Shown here in pieces: positions 7,671-15,250 of a stretch of DNA of 20,424 nt (positions are counted from its first letter, which is position 1; every line of letters begins with the position of its first letter). Below the pieces are notes generated by a model. That model made no database searches and was not told where the DNA came from. It saw nothing but the letters and a program-made list of their open reading frames with translations. A program made the position numbers and the translations under genes. The stretch is from Chloroflexota bacterium. Lineage in GTDB: Bacteria; Chloroflexota; Anaerolineae; Aggregatilineales; UBA2796. Location of the stretch: positions 1 through 20,424 of the forward strand of contig RFIM01000030.1 in the NCBI GenBank assembly GCA_003695215.1. Direction: 5' to 3'.

Positions 7671-7917
7671 GCAAGGTGCACAGCCTAGCGTGCTCTAGCA
7701 CTTTGCACGACTCAACAGCCTGGAATCTTGGGCAGATCGCTGAAACGCCTGCAGCGCTGCCCGTGCTAGACTGTGCCAAAAGTTTTCCCGCCGCCTAAGA
7801 ATTCATTTTTCTTGAACCGCCGCGTTTGCACAGCGCTTTGGCTGTGCTTTGCGTTCGGCGCACCTTGCCTAGGCAAAGAGCAGTCCGAAATTTGAACAGC
7901 GAGGAAAGGTTCAGGCA
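7671..7917 (+). other. Intergenic region and gltB leader with two hairpins
   Basis: No gene is visible in these 247 nt. Directly after the kinase stop, GCAAGGTGC (7671-7679) can pair with GCACTTTGC (7698-7706) apart from one G-T position; it has no T-tract, so it is a weak terminator candidate. TAGACT at 7767-7772 is a possible -10, followed by GTGCCAAAAG, similar to the block after other predicted promoters here. In the resulting leader of about 140 nt, GCACAGC (7828-7834) and GCTGTGC (7841-7847) form a perfect 7-bp stem followed by TTT. The gltB SD GAGGAAAGG is at 7901-7909. The hairpin might affect gltB expression; no known riboswitch class was recognised. Confidence 0.4.
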
Positions 7918-10900
7918 ATGACAAGCGCTCTGATTCCGCCATCTGAGGAAAACGACCGTCCCTATCTCTTGGAACACGACGCCTGTGCGTTGATCGCCAA
8001 CATTCGCAAAGGCGGGCGCCCTACGCACGGCAACGTCAAGCGCACGCTTGCAGCGCTCGCCCGCATGGGGCACCGCACGGGCGAAGTGCAGGGCGAAGGT
8101 GATGGTTGCGGCGTGATGACCGACATTCCGCGCAACATCTGGACGAAGATCATGCAGCGCATCGGCCAGCCGAGCGACCTGGCCCACGATCCGCATTTCT
8201 TCGTGGCGCATCTGTTTTTGCCACAGGAGAACACCGAGGCGATTGTGCGGCGTATTGGCGAAATTGCACAACTGCGCGTGCTGCAAATTGTCTATAGCGC
8301 ACACGGCCAGACGCGCTCGGAGATGCTTGGGCCGTTGGCGCGCGCGCAGGAGCCTGTCTTTTGGCAGCTGGCAGGCTACGCGCCTGCGCGCACGGTGCAA
8401 GACGCCAACGCACGCCTGTTTGAATTCCACTTGCAGATCGAGCGCGAGCTGCCTGTGCATGTGGTCAGCTGTAGCACGCACAGCGTGATTTACAAGGTGC
8501 GCGGGCACGTGGATACGCTCTACAAGTATTATCCCGATCTGCGCAATCCTGAGTTTGAGTCGGCGATCACCATCGGTCATTCGCGTTATTCCACCAACAC
8601 CGAGACAGCTTTTGAGCGCGTGCAGCCATTCTCGTTGCTCGGTCACAATGGCGAGATCAACACCATTGCGCGCCTGCGGCAAGAAGCGCGCATGCTCGGC
8701 GCGCAGCTTGTGCAAGGCGGCTCGGATTCGCAGGATTTGAATCGGTTGCTGGAAGTGCTGATCCACCGTTACGGCTTCACCTTAGCTGAGGCGATGGAGA
8801 TTGTCTTCCCGCCTGTGCCGCATGAAGCACAGGCGCTGCCGCCTGAGGTGGCCACGCTTTATCGGCGCTATCGCATGGGCTGGGGCCCGTTTGCACAAGG
8901 GCCTGCGGCGTTGGTCACGCGCTATGGCGATGAGTGCGTCTTCAGCGTGGATGCGCTTGGCTTGCGGCCGCTGTGGTTTGGCGAGACCGAGAAGGACTAT
9001 TACTTCTCATCCGAGCAGGGCGTGCTGCCCTTAGAGCAGAACGTGCGCGATCCGCGTCCATTGGCGCCGGGCGAAAAAGTGGTGCTGAGCATTCACCGTG
9101 GCTCAGCTGTGCGCGTGATGAGCGACTCCGAGCTACGCCTCGAAGTGTTGCGGCGTGGACGCGCCTTGGCGCCTGTGAAGGCGCCGAGCATTCCACATGG
9201 CGCGCCTGAGTGGGATGCGCCGCAGCCGCCTTGTGAGAACCTTGAGGCGTGGCGCGCGGCCACAGGCTGGTACCGCTCTGACCGCGATATCGCCGTTGAG
9301 ATGGCTGATAAAGGCGCCGATCCGATTGGCTCGCTCGGCTATGATGGCCCATTAGCGGCGCTTTCCAGCGATGGCGTGCGCAACATCGCCGAGTATTTCA
9401 AGGAAGCCGTCGCTGTGGTCACGAACCCTGCCATTGACCGCGAGCGCGAGACTGAGCATTTCAGCACAGAGGCGATCATCGGGCCGCGGCCTGCCTTGCA
9501 CGAGAACGATTACGGCGATGATGTGACGCCTTTGCCTGTGCGCTTGCCCGTCTTGGCAGGCGGGCAATACGCCGGCGATGCGCTGCTGGATTTCGGCGAT
9601 TATGCTGAGGCGGCGCAGCGCGGCGGCACGCTGATGTACGAAGACGTGCTGGCAGCTTTTGGCGAGCGCGCCCTGACCTTAGAGATGTGCATCGCGCCTG
9701 ATGAGAGCGTCGAGCAGGCCCTTGAGCGCCTTGCCCATGACGCTGTGCAAGCGGCACAAGGCGGCATTCGCCTGATCGCGCTAGATGATCGGCGCGCCTT
9801 CCATGATGGGCATCTATGGCTCGACCATCACTTGGCACTGGCTGTCGTGGATCGCGCCTTGCGCCTTGCGAACGACTCGCGCGGGCAAAATTTGCGGCGC
9901 AAATGCGGCCTTCTTTTGCGCGCCGCAGGCATTCGCAACCTGCACGACCTGATCCTAGCAGTCGCGCTCGGCGCCGATGCTGTCAATCCGTACCTGCTCT
10001 TCGAGACCGCTGTCGGGCGCGCTGGGCGCCCTGAGGAGCGCGCTGAGCGCGTGGTGAAATTGCTGAACGCGCTGGAAAAAGGCTTGCAGAAGATCACTAG
10101 CACCATGGGCGTGCACGAGCTGCGCGGCTATGGCAAGACCTTCGGCAGCATCGGGCTCTCCGAGCCTGTGGCGGAAGTGATGGGCTGCGTGAACTACTGC
10201 GGCAGCGCCGATCGCGGCTTGACTTGGCAGATGATCTACGAAGAGGCGCAGATTCGCCAAAGTTACATCGCCAACAAAGGCGCACGCCTGCCTAAAGAGA
10301 CGCGCATCTATCCGCATATTTACAAGATGGCACAGCAAGTGGCGCAGGGCGAAGTGGACTACACGGGCATCATGGAGCGCCTGAGCGAGATCGAGCGCAC
10401 CACGCCTGTGGCGCTGCGCCATACGCTTGACTTCAAGTTCGATCCGCGCAGCCGCGTCAATCCTGAGGACGTCGACCTGAGCGTCGGGCGGCACTCGCTG
10501 CCTTTCGTGATTGCCTCGATGTCGTTCGGCTCGCAGGGCGAGGTCGCTTTCCGCGCCTATGCTGAAGCGGCTTTCCGCTTGGATATGTACAGCCTGAACG
10601 GCGAAGGCGGCGAGATCAAGGACATGCTGGGCAAGTATCCTTATCATCGCGGTCAGCAGATCGCCAGCGGGCGCTTCGGCGTGAATGCAGAGCTGATCAA
10701 CTCATCCTACTTGCTGGAGATCAAGATCGGGCAGGGCGCCAAGCCAGGCGAGGGTGGTCATCTGCCTGGCAAGAAGGTCAGCGCGAAGGTGGCAGCGGCG
10801 CGCAACGCCAATATCGGCGTGGACTTGATCTCGCCTTCCAATAATCACGATATCTACTCCATTGAAGACCTGGCACAGTTCATTGAAGAACTCAAGACCT

Positions 10901-12513
10901 GCAATCCGCGCGCCAAAGTGGCGGTCAAGCTACCTGTCGTGCCGGGCATCGGCGTGATCGCAGTCGGCGTGGCCAAGGCGAACGCGGATATCATCAATAT
11001 CACAGGCTACGATGGCGGCACAGGCGCGGCGCGTCAGCATTCGCTCAAATACGTCGGCCTGCCAGCTGAGATTGGCGTGGTGGAAGCGCACGCCGCTTTG
11101 CTGAAGGCAGGCCTGCGCGACCGAGTCGAGATTTGGTGCGATGGCGGCATGAAGAGCGGCACTGACGTGGTCAAGATGATCTTGCTCGGCGCCAATCGCG
11201 TCGGTTTCGGCACAATGGCGATGGTCGCCATTGGCTGCACTATCTGCCGCAAGTGTCAGACCGATACGTGTCACGTCGGCATTGCCACGCAGATCGAGAC
11301 CAAAGAGCAAGCGCTTGCGCACGGCTTGAAGGCCTTTGAGCCGCAGGTTTTTGAGGACGCCGTCGAGCAGCTGGTACAGCTCTTCACAGCCATTGGGCAG
11401 GAAGCTCAGGAGATCACGGCGCGGCTGGGCTACACGCGCCTGCAGGATTTAGTCGGGCGCGCCGACCTGCTGCAGCAAGTGCGCCTGTGCGAGCGCGTGG
11501 ACATGACGCCGCTCTTGCAAGTGGCGCCGCGTCCGCCACGCCCGAGCAGCCAACGCACAGTCGGGCGCGCTTTGCGCCGTCCGCGCAACCATCTGACGGA
11601 AGTCATCAGCGAGATGGTGCTTGAAGCCATTGAAGAAGGTGAGGACGTGATCACCTATGAGGATACTGAAGCCATGAGCATCGATCGCGCCGTGGGCACG
11701 CATTTAGTCGGTGCGTTGGTGCGGCGCTACGGCTTTGAGAACGGGCGCAGCATCGGCGGGCGCGAGGTGCTGCATCAGAATGGCGCGCGTCCGAAGGCAA
11801 TTCGGCTGAACTTCAACGGCTCAACCGTGCCGGGCAATGGCTTAGCCGCGTTCCACGGCGCTGATATCGAGATTCTAGTGGAAGGCGGCACCCAAGATGG
11901 CTTGGGCAAGTGTGCCATTGGCGGCCGCGTGGCAATCTTGAAGGGCATGAACACCAAGGGCGTGCGCGTCGGCGGCAGCGTCGGCAAGAGTTTCGCCTAT
12001 GGCGCGCAGCGCGGTCAGTTCTTTGTGCAGGGCAATGCGGATAGCCGCGCCGGGGTGCGCCTCTCAGGCGCCGATCTGGTCATTGGCGGCGAGCTGACCG
12101 AGAAGCTGCGCGATGAGCAAGGGTTCTTGGCAAGCCGCGCCAACATCAAAGGCTTCGCCTTCGAGTATATGACTGCAGGGCGCGCTGTGGTGCTGGGCGA
12201 TCCAGGCCCGTGGATTTGCAGCGGCATGACAGGCGGCGTGGTTTATGTGCGCTTGCGCCCTGAGCTGGGCTTTGACGAGGCAGCGCTCAAGCGGCGCTTG
12301 GCCCAAGGCGCTAACGTCAGAATCATGGCTGTGGATGCTAGCGACGCCGCCAATCTGTACGACCTGCTGTGCGGCTACCGCGAAGTGCTGAGCGATAGCA
12401 ACCAGCATGCCGAGGCGCGCCGCATCGATGAAATCTTGAGCCGCTGGGATAAGGAATTCGTCAAGATCGTGCCTGCTAACCAGCAAGTGGATCAGAGCAT
12501 CGCCACTGAATAA
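7918..12513 (+). CDS. gltB: Glutamate synthase large subunit (alternative type)
   Basis: A 1531-residue iron-sulfur flavoprotein that makes two glutamates from glutamine and 2-oxoglutarate. The glutaminase domain should begin at Cys23 after removal of 22 residues (EHDACALIANI), and GEGDGCGVM follows. The Gly that usually follows the catalytic Cys is Ala here. Next come a central domain (SLGYDGPLAALS...NPAIDRERE), an FMN TIM-barrel (about 830-1190, including MSFGSQGE near 868), Cys1107/Cys1113/Cys1118 for the 3Fe-4S cluster plus an extra Cys1110, and a GXGXG beta-helix (about 1250-1480). The GSLGYDGPLAALS region recalls the alternative GltB type of Bacilli and Thermus-like bacteria. No gltD lies nearby, so the electron donor (NADPH through a distant GltD, or ferredoxin) is not shown. 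GAGGAAAGG precedes the ATG by 8 nt. Confidence 0.95.
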   Translation: MTSALIPPSEENDRPYLLEHDACALIANIRKGGRPTHGNVKRTLAALARMGHRTGEVQGEGDGCGVMTDIPRNIWTKIMQRIGQPSDLAHDPHFFVAHLFLPQENTEAIVRRIGEIAQLRVLQIVYSAHGQTRSEMLGPLARAQEPVFWQLAGYAPARTVQDANARLFEFHLQIERELPVHVVSCSTHSVIYKVRGHVDTLYKYYPDLRNPEFESAITIGHSRYSTNTETAFERVQPFSLLGHNGEINTIARLRQEARMLGAQLVQGGSDSQDLNRLLEVLIHRYGFTLAEAMEIVFPPVPHEAQALPPEVATLYRRYRMGWGPFAQGPAALVTRYGDECVFSVDALGLRPLWFGETEKDYYFSSEQGVLPLEQNVRDPRPLAPGEKVVLSIHRGSAVRVMSDSELRLEVLRRGRALAPVKAPSIPHGAPEWDAPQPPCENLEAWRAATGWYRSDRDIAVEMADKGADPIGSLGYDGPLAALSSDGVRNIAEYFKEAVAVVTNPAIDRERETEHFSTEAIIGPRPALHENDYGDDVTPLPVRLPVLAGGQYAGDALLDFGDYAEAAQRGGTLMYEDVLAAFGERALTLEMCIAPDESVEQALERLAHDAVQAAQGGIRLIALDDRRAFHDGHLWLDHHLALAVVDRALRLANDSRGQNLRRKCGLLLRAAGIRNLHDLILAVALGADAVNPYLLFETAVGRAGRPEERAERVVKLLNALEKGLQKITSTMGVHELRGYGKTFGSIGLSEPVAEVMGCVNYCGSADRGLTWQMIYEEAQIRQSYIANKGARLPKETRIYPHIYKMAQQVAQGEVDYTGIMERLSEIERTTPVALRHTLDFKFDPRSRVNPEDVDLSVGRHSLPFVIASMSFGSQGEVAFRAYAEAAFRLDMYSLNGEGGEIKDMLGKYPYHRGQQIASGRFGVNAELINSSYLLEIKIGQGAKPGEGGHLPGKKVSAKVAAARNANIGVDLISPSNNHDIYSIEDLAQFIEELKTCNPRAKVAVKLPVVPGIGVIAVGVAKANADIINITGYDGGTGAARQHSLKYVGLPAEIGVVEAHAALLKAGLRDRVEIWCDGGMKSGTDVVKMILLGANRVGFGTMAMVAIGCTICRKCQTDTCHVGIATQIETKEQALAHGLKAFEPQVFEDAVEQLVQLFTAIGQEAQEITARLGYTRLQDLVGRADLLQQVRLCERVDMTPLLQVAPRPPRPSSQRTVGRALRRPRNHLTEVISEMVLEAIEEGEDVITYEDTEAMSIDRAVGTHLVGALVRRYGFENGRSIGGREVLHQNGARPKAIRLNFNGSTVPGNGLAAFHGADIEILVEGGTQDGLGKCAIGGRVAILKGMNTKGVRVGGSVGKSFAYGAQRGQFFVQGNADSRAGVRLSGADLVIGGELTEKLRDEQGFLASRANIKGFAFEYMTAGRAVVLGDPGPWICSGMTGGVVYVRLRPELGFDEAALKRRLAQGANVRIMAVDASDAANLYDLLCGYREVLSDSNQHAEARRIDEILSRWDKEFVKIVPANQQVDQSIATE

Positions 12514-12530
12514 GGCTGCACTATAAACAA

Positions 12531-12558
12531 GCAGCGCCCGTGTTCTCACGGGCGCTGC
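12531..12558. terminator. Hairpin terminator between convergent genes
   Basis: Perfect 12-bp stem: GCAGCGCCCGTG (12531-12542), loop TTCT, then CACGGGCGCTGC (12547-12558). It lies 17 nt after the gltB stop and 26 nt from the stop of the convergent WXG100-like gene, so it may serve both strands. The 3' side has only a short CTCTT and the other strand has TTGTTTAT, so on the - strand it looks more like a classic intrinsic terminator. Confidence 0.85.
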
Positions 12559-12584
12559 CTCTTGACGCTCAGAGTGCTTGACGA

Positions 12585-12878
12585 TCAAACAAACCGAGTC
12601 GAGCCGCTATAGTCGCCGTCGCGCAGCGCCTTGATCGCGCCTTGCAAGTCGCCATCCATCTCGATGCAGGTGTTGGAGAGCGTCTTGCACTTGGTGGCGA
12701 TGTTATCCATGTAGTACGCCAGGGCCAAGTTACCGACCAGACCAAACATGGCGCTTGCCTTCAGAACCTTGGCGGCGATCTCCAGCACAGTGCCGACTGT
12801 CTTCAGCACATCGCCGGAAGTCGCGAAGATTTTCGCCATGCGCGCTACGACTTCATAATCCATTGCAACGTCTGCCAT
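12585..12878 (-). CDS. WXG100-like protein without WXG turn (B')
   Basis: A 97-residue protein, the last of a four-gene - strand run. It aligns along its whole length with the protein at 13278-13577: both start near MDYE-V--M-KIF, have a GL-G turn mid-protein, and end in GD-x-(T/S)-x4-RF plus a hydrophobic residue. In the position where A-type partners have WIGKG it has MFGLVGN, so the Trp-x-Gly turn is absent. The middle is unusually hydrophobic (ASAMFGLVGNLALAYYM), and two Cys are at about 63 and 70. Length and predicted helix-turn-helix form fit the WXG100/ESAT-6 fold, secreted by type VII-like systems as four-helix dimers. I infer it partners the product of 12924-13247. SD GGAGCGAGG precedes the ATG; the upstream gene ends 45 nt away. 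Confidence 0.7.
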   Translation of the reverse strand: MADVAMDYEVVARMAKIFATSGDVLKTVGTVLEIAAKVLKASAMFGLVGNLALAYYMDNIATKCKTLSNTCIEMDGDLQGAIKALRDGDYSGSTRFV

Positions 12879-12923
12879 GAGCCTCGCTCCTTACTCACTT
12901 ATGCTCACTGATTTGACCCGAAC

Positions 12924-13247
12924 TTAGAAAATCTTCTCGAAGATCCCAGCGACCTGGCCGACGATGCCTTGCACCATCTTGTCGGCGTTGCGCATGACGT
13001 TGAGCGCGTTGCCCAGCTTGCCGCCAAAGCCCATGATCGCGGCGATCAGCTCCATCATCTGCGGAATGACGCGGCGGACCAACTCCGCCTTGAACGCCTC
13101 AGCGCCCTTGCCGATCCACGCGCCGTTCTGAATGGGCTGCGCACCAGAGCGGATGTTGTTCACAACGCGGTCGCAGGTATCTGCCTGGCGGCTGAACTGC
13201 TGAATCTGCTCCTCGATCTGCCCTGCGATGAACGTGAAAATAGCCAT
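12924..13247 (-). CDS. WXG100 family protein, canonical type (A')
   Basis: A 107-residue WXG100/ESAT-6-like protein. It has a first helix (about 5-38), the turn GAWIGKGAEAF with Trp44 and Gly46, and a second long helix starting near 47. The WIGKGAE core is identical to that of the protein at 13619-13918, so the two are paralogs. The C-terminus is more hydrophobic (VQGIVGQVAGIFEKIF) and longer than in its paralog. No YxxxD/E export motif of actinobacterial ESX substrates is evident at the C-terminus. Family members are exported as helical dimers by FtsK/SpoIIIE-type ATPases; none is encoded in the window. A strong purine-rich SD (GAGGAGGAGG) precedes the ATG. It lies 30 nt after the upstream B gene. 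Confidence 0.85.
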   Translation of the reverse strand: MAIFTFIAGQIEEQIQQFSRQADTCDRVVNNIRSGAQPIQNGAWIGKGAEAFKAELVRRVIPQMMELIAAIMGFGGKLGNALNVMRNADKMVQGIVGQVAGIFEKIF

Positions 13248-13277
13248 GGTTTGTCCTCCTCCTCACTCTGCTCGTTA

Positions 13278-13577
13278 TTATAGGAACCGACCACGTGCTG
13301 TCATATCGCCGCGCTGGATAGCGTCCTTAGCAAACTTGACATCGCCTGCAAGTTCCTTGAATTTGTCAATCAGCTTCTGGATGCGCGGCGCTAGAATTTT
13401 CTCCAGCGCTTCAGCGAAGTCATCGCCGCCCAAGCCCAACAAGGCGCCACCGCGCATCTTCTGTGCCACAGCCTGCATCGCCTGCATGGTCTCTTGCAGC
13501 TGCTGCGCGCCGTTGTCGAAAATCTTGATCATCTGATCGACGAGCTCGTAGTCCATCTGGACATCAATGCCGGACAT
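13278..13577 (-). CDS. WXG100-like protein without WXG turn (B)
   Basis: A 99-residue helical protein, second in the - strand run. The N-terminal helix holds MDYELVDQMIKIF (8-20). The centre reads GGALLGLGGDDF (43-54), a glycine-rich turn where canonical WXG100 proteins have Trp-x-Gly. The end reads QRGDMTARGRFL. This C-terminal GD-x-T-x4-RF-hydrophobic pattern recurs in the protein at 12585-12878, so it is probably functional, perhaps for dimer contact or export. Being next to a canonical WXG100 gene suggests heterodimer formation as in EsxA/EsxB, which is inference. SD GGGAGG precedes the ATG, and the upstream A gene ends 41 nt away. Confidence 0.75.
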   Translation of the reverse strand: MSGIDVQMDYELVDQMIKIFDNGAQQLQETMQAMQAVAQKMRGGALLGLGGDDFAEALEKILAPRIQKLIDKFKELAGDVKFAKDAIQRGDMTARGRFL

Positions 13578-13618
13578 GCCAAACCTCCCTCAGTACCTGT
13601 GTATGTTGTGAACCTGAC

Positions 13619-13918
13619 TTAGCTAAACAGTGCGCAGCCTTCTTCTTCCGCCTTGCGCAAGGCCTCCGCCACGCGCTTGGTCGCTGAAGAAGCCTCGGCC
13701 AGCGCGCTCATCATGCGCTGCATGGCAGGATTGACGACTTCTTCCATCTCCTTGTAGAAGCTTTCCGCGCCTTTGCCGATCCAACCGCCGTTGCGCAGCT
13801 GATCGACACAGCTCTTCACCCGCTGCAACAGCTGCTTGGTCTGATCAGACTCCTTGCTGAAGTTAGCGGCGATCTGATCGAGCGAGTCGTAGTCCGCCTG
13901 AATCTTTGGAGCGCCCAT
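13619..13918 (-). CDS. WXG100 family protein, canonical type (A)
   Basis: First gene of the - strand four-gene run: 99 residues, the usual WXG100 length. It has a first amphipathic helix (about 8-41), the turn NGGWIGKGAESF with Trp46 and Gly48, and a second helix through the C-terminus. Cys at 37 and 95 could in principle form a disulfide. It has no signal peptide, as expected for proteins exported by type VII-like machinery. SD GTGGAGG precedes the ATG by a normal distance, and a promoter is predicted about 95 nt upstream at 14043-14014. It is very likely the leading member of an A-B-A'-B' operon. Whether the products are secreted or act inside the cell cannot be told from the window. Confidence 0.88.
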   Translation of the reverse strand: MGAPKIQADYDSLDQIAANFSKESDQTKQLLQRVKSCVDQLRNGGWIGKGAESFYKEMEEVVNPAMQRMMSALAEASSATKRVAEALRKAEEEGCALFS

Positions 13919-13985
13919 TGCCTATCCTCCACCTACCTTGACCATGAACTTTTGCTTCTCACCGCTTGTGCAAGTTCGCTTTTGC

Positions 13986-13996
13986 AGTGCTGCACT
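13986..13996 (-). promoter_or_regulatory. Palindrome in the WXG100 operon leader
   Basis: AGTGC-T-GCACT is a perfect 11-nt inverted repeat around 10-20 nt downstream of the predicted transcription start. It could be an operator or a short leader hairpin. The role is not shown. Confidence 0.3.
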
Positions 13997-14013
13997 CAGC
14001 GGTTGATGCTTTC

Positions 14014-14043
14014 AGTTTATGGGCAAGGTCTCGGCTGAGTCAA
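14014..14043 (-). promoter_or_regulatory. Promoter of the WXG100 operon
   Basis: On the - strand, TTGACT (14043-14038) and TAAACT (14019-14014) are separated by 18 nt, the best sigma-70-like promoter in the window. Transcription would start near 14007, giving a leader of about 90 nt before the ATG at 13918. Confidence 0.65.
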
Positions 14044-14121
14044 TCAGGCAAGCGGCCCCACGCCACAGAAGGCTCTCAACTTTTATAGTTTTTTTACAGG
14101 CTCTTGATCGATCTTTGATTG

Positions 14122-14152
14122 TTGCTGAAAAAAGCGCCCCAAGCGCTATAAT
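14122..14152 (+). promoter_or_regulatory. Promoter of selD
   Basis: A consensus -10 TATAAT is at 14147-14152. TTGCTG at 14122-14127 may be the -35, with a long 19-nt spacer. AT-rich DNA lies upstream. The predicted start is about 30 nt before the selD ATG. Confidence 0.6.
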
Positions 14153-14188
14153 TGCCCGCAAATTGGCTGATTGTGGAAGGTCAATCGC

Positions 14189-15247
14189 ATGTCAGAGTCT
14201 GTGCCATCAATCAAACTGACTGCGCTAGCTGCTTGTGCAGGCTGCGCGGCAAAACTCTCCCCGCGTGAGCTGGCGCACGTGCTGCAGCCGTTAGCAGCCA
14301 GCTTCCCTGCCGCTGAATTCCCTGCTATGCTCGTCGGGCTAGAAGCGCCGGATGATGCCGCCGTCTACCAGCTGAACGAAGCGCAGGCGATCATCGCAAC
14401 AGTGGACTTCTTCCCGCCTGTGGTGGACGATCCATTTTCCTTTGGCGCCATTGCGGCTGCCAACGCCATGAGCGACGTCTATGCCATGGGCGGCGAGGTG
14501 CTGTTTGGCATCAACTTGGTTGCCTTCCCTGAGCATTTGGATACTGCCATTCTCTCCGAAATTCTGCGCGGCGGCGCCCACAGCTTGCGCGCAGGCGGCG
14601 CTGCTATCGTCGGCGGACACAGCATCAAGGATGACGAGCCCAAATACGGCGTTGCCGTGACAGGCCTTGTGCATCCGCAGCGCGTGCTGACCAAAGGCGG
14701 TGCGCAAGTCGGCGATGTCCTGATCTTGACCAAGCCGCTTGGCACAGGCGTGATCACCACAGCGCTCAAGCGCGGCGTAGCCGATCAGGCTGATGTCGAG
14801 GCGGCTGTGCAGAGCATGATGCGCTTGAATCGGGCTGCAGCGCAAGCGGCGCAAGCCGTTGGCGTGCACGCCATGACCGATGTCACAGGCTACAGCTTGC
14901 TCGGCCACGCCCGTGAGATGGCTAGCTTGAGTCACGTGGATATCGTCCTGAGCTATAGCGCCTTGCCATGGCTGCAAGGCGCGCAGCGCTACGCCGAAGC
15001 GGAGTGCTTCCCTGGCGGCGCTAATGCCAACCGCGCCTACTACGAGCCGCATGTCACTTTCCCTGAGGATTTACCGCACACAGCGCGCATGCTGCTCTTC
15101 GATCCACAGACGAGCGGCGGCTTGCTGATCGCCGTCATGGCAAGCCGTGCGCCCGCCTTGCTGGACGAGTTGGCGGCGCGTGGCGCGCAAGGCTGGTCCA
15201 TTGGGCATGTGGTCGAAGGCGACGGCAAACTGCGCGTCGAGCATTGA
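14189..15247 (+). CDS. selD: Selenide, water dikinase (selenophosphate synthetase)
   Basis: Makes selenophosphate from selenide and ATP, the selenium donor for selenocysteine and 2-selenouridine. It has 352 residues, normal length. The N-terminal motif AACAGCAAKLSP puts the catalytic Cys at 19 and the essential Lys at 22. The second Cys of the E. coli-type GCGCK motif is Ala, a variant I know from other SelD proteins. LEAPDDAAVY (51-60) and TVDFFPPVVDDPF (71-83) carry the metal-binding Asp residues, and GAIAAANAMSDVYAMGG (86-102) is a strong family signature. The ATG at 14189 has GGAAGG at 14175-14180; a TTG at 14171 is in frame but less likely. No selA, selB, selC or selU lies in the window, so which selenium pathway is served is open. 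Confidence 0.95.
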   Translation: MSESVPSIKLTALAACAGCAAKLSPRELAHVLQPLAASFPAAEFPAMLVGLEAPDDAAVYQLNEAQAIIATVDFFPPVVDDPFSFGAIAAANAMSDVYAMGGEVLFGINLVAFPEHLDTAILSEILRGGAHSLRAGGAAIVGGHSIKDDEPKYGVAVTGLVHPQRVLTKGGAQVGDVLILTKPLGTGVITTALKRGVADQADVEAAVQSMMRLNRAAAQAAQAVGVHAMTDVTGYSLLGHAREMASLSHVDIVLSYSALPWLQGAQRYAEAECFPGGANANRAYYEPHVTFPEDLPHTARMLLFDPQTSGGLLIAVMASRAPALLDELAARGAQGWSIGHVVEGDGKLRVEH

Positions 15248-15250
15248 GCT

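Larger units (their letters stand above)
13919..14188. other. Divergent promoter region between WXG100 operon and selD
   Basis: A 270-nt gene-free region. It holds the - strand promoter at 14014-14043, its leader with a perfect palindrome AGTGC-T-GCACT at 13986-13996, an AT-rich stretch (TTTTATAGTTTTTTTACA at about 14081-14098) that could act as an upstream element, and the selD promoter at 14122-14152. No RNA structure of a known class was recognised. Confidence 0.5.

Noticed and set aside
7795..8766. 323-codon - strand open frame opposite the start of gltB
   Set aside because: It lies mostly against the conserved glutaminase domain of gltB, and its composition is that of a shadow frame. 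No SD or recognisable fold.
9955..10647. 230-codon - strand open frame inside gltB
   Set aside because: Opposite the conserved FMN-domain region of gltB. Codon periodicity follows the + strand gene.
12642..13536. + strand open frames across the WXG100 block
   Set aside because: The - strand proteins show WXG100 motifs, paralogy and SD sites; the + strand frames show none and overlap one another.
14019..14219. + strand open frame of 66 codons before selD
   Set aside because: It spans the selD promoter and SD in another frame, with no SD of its own and a composition unlike the neighbouring genes.
14339..15052. 237-codon - strand open frame inside selD
   Set aside because: selD is complete with catalytic motifs on the + strand; the antisense frame has no recognisable motif.
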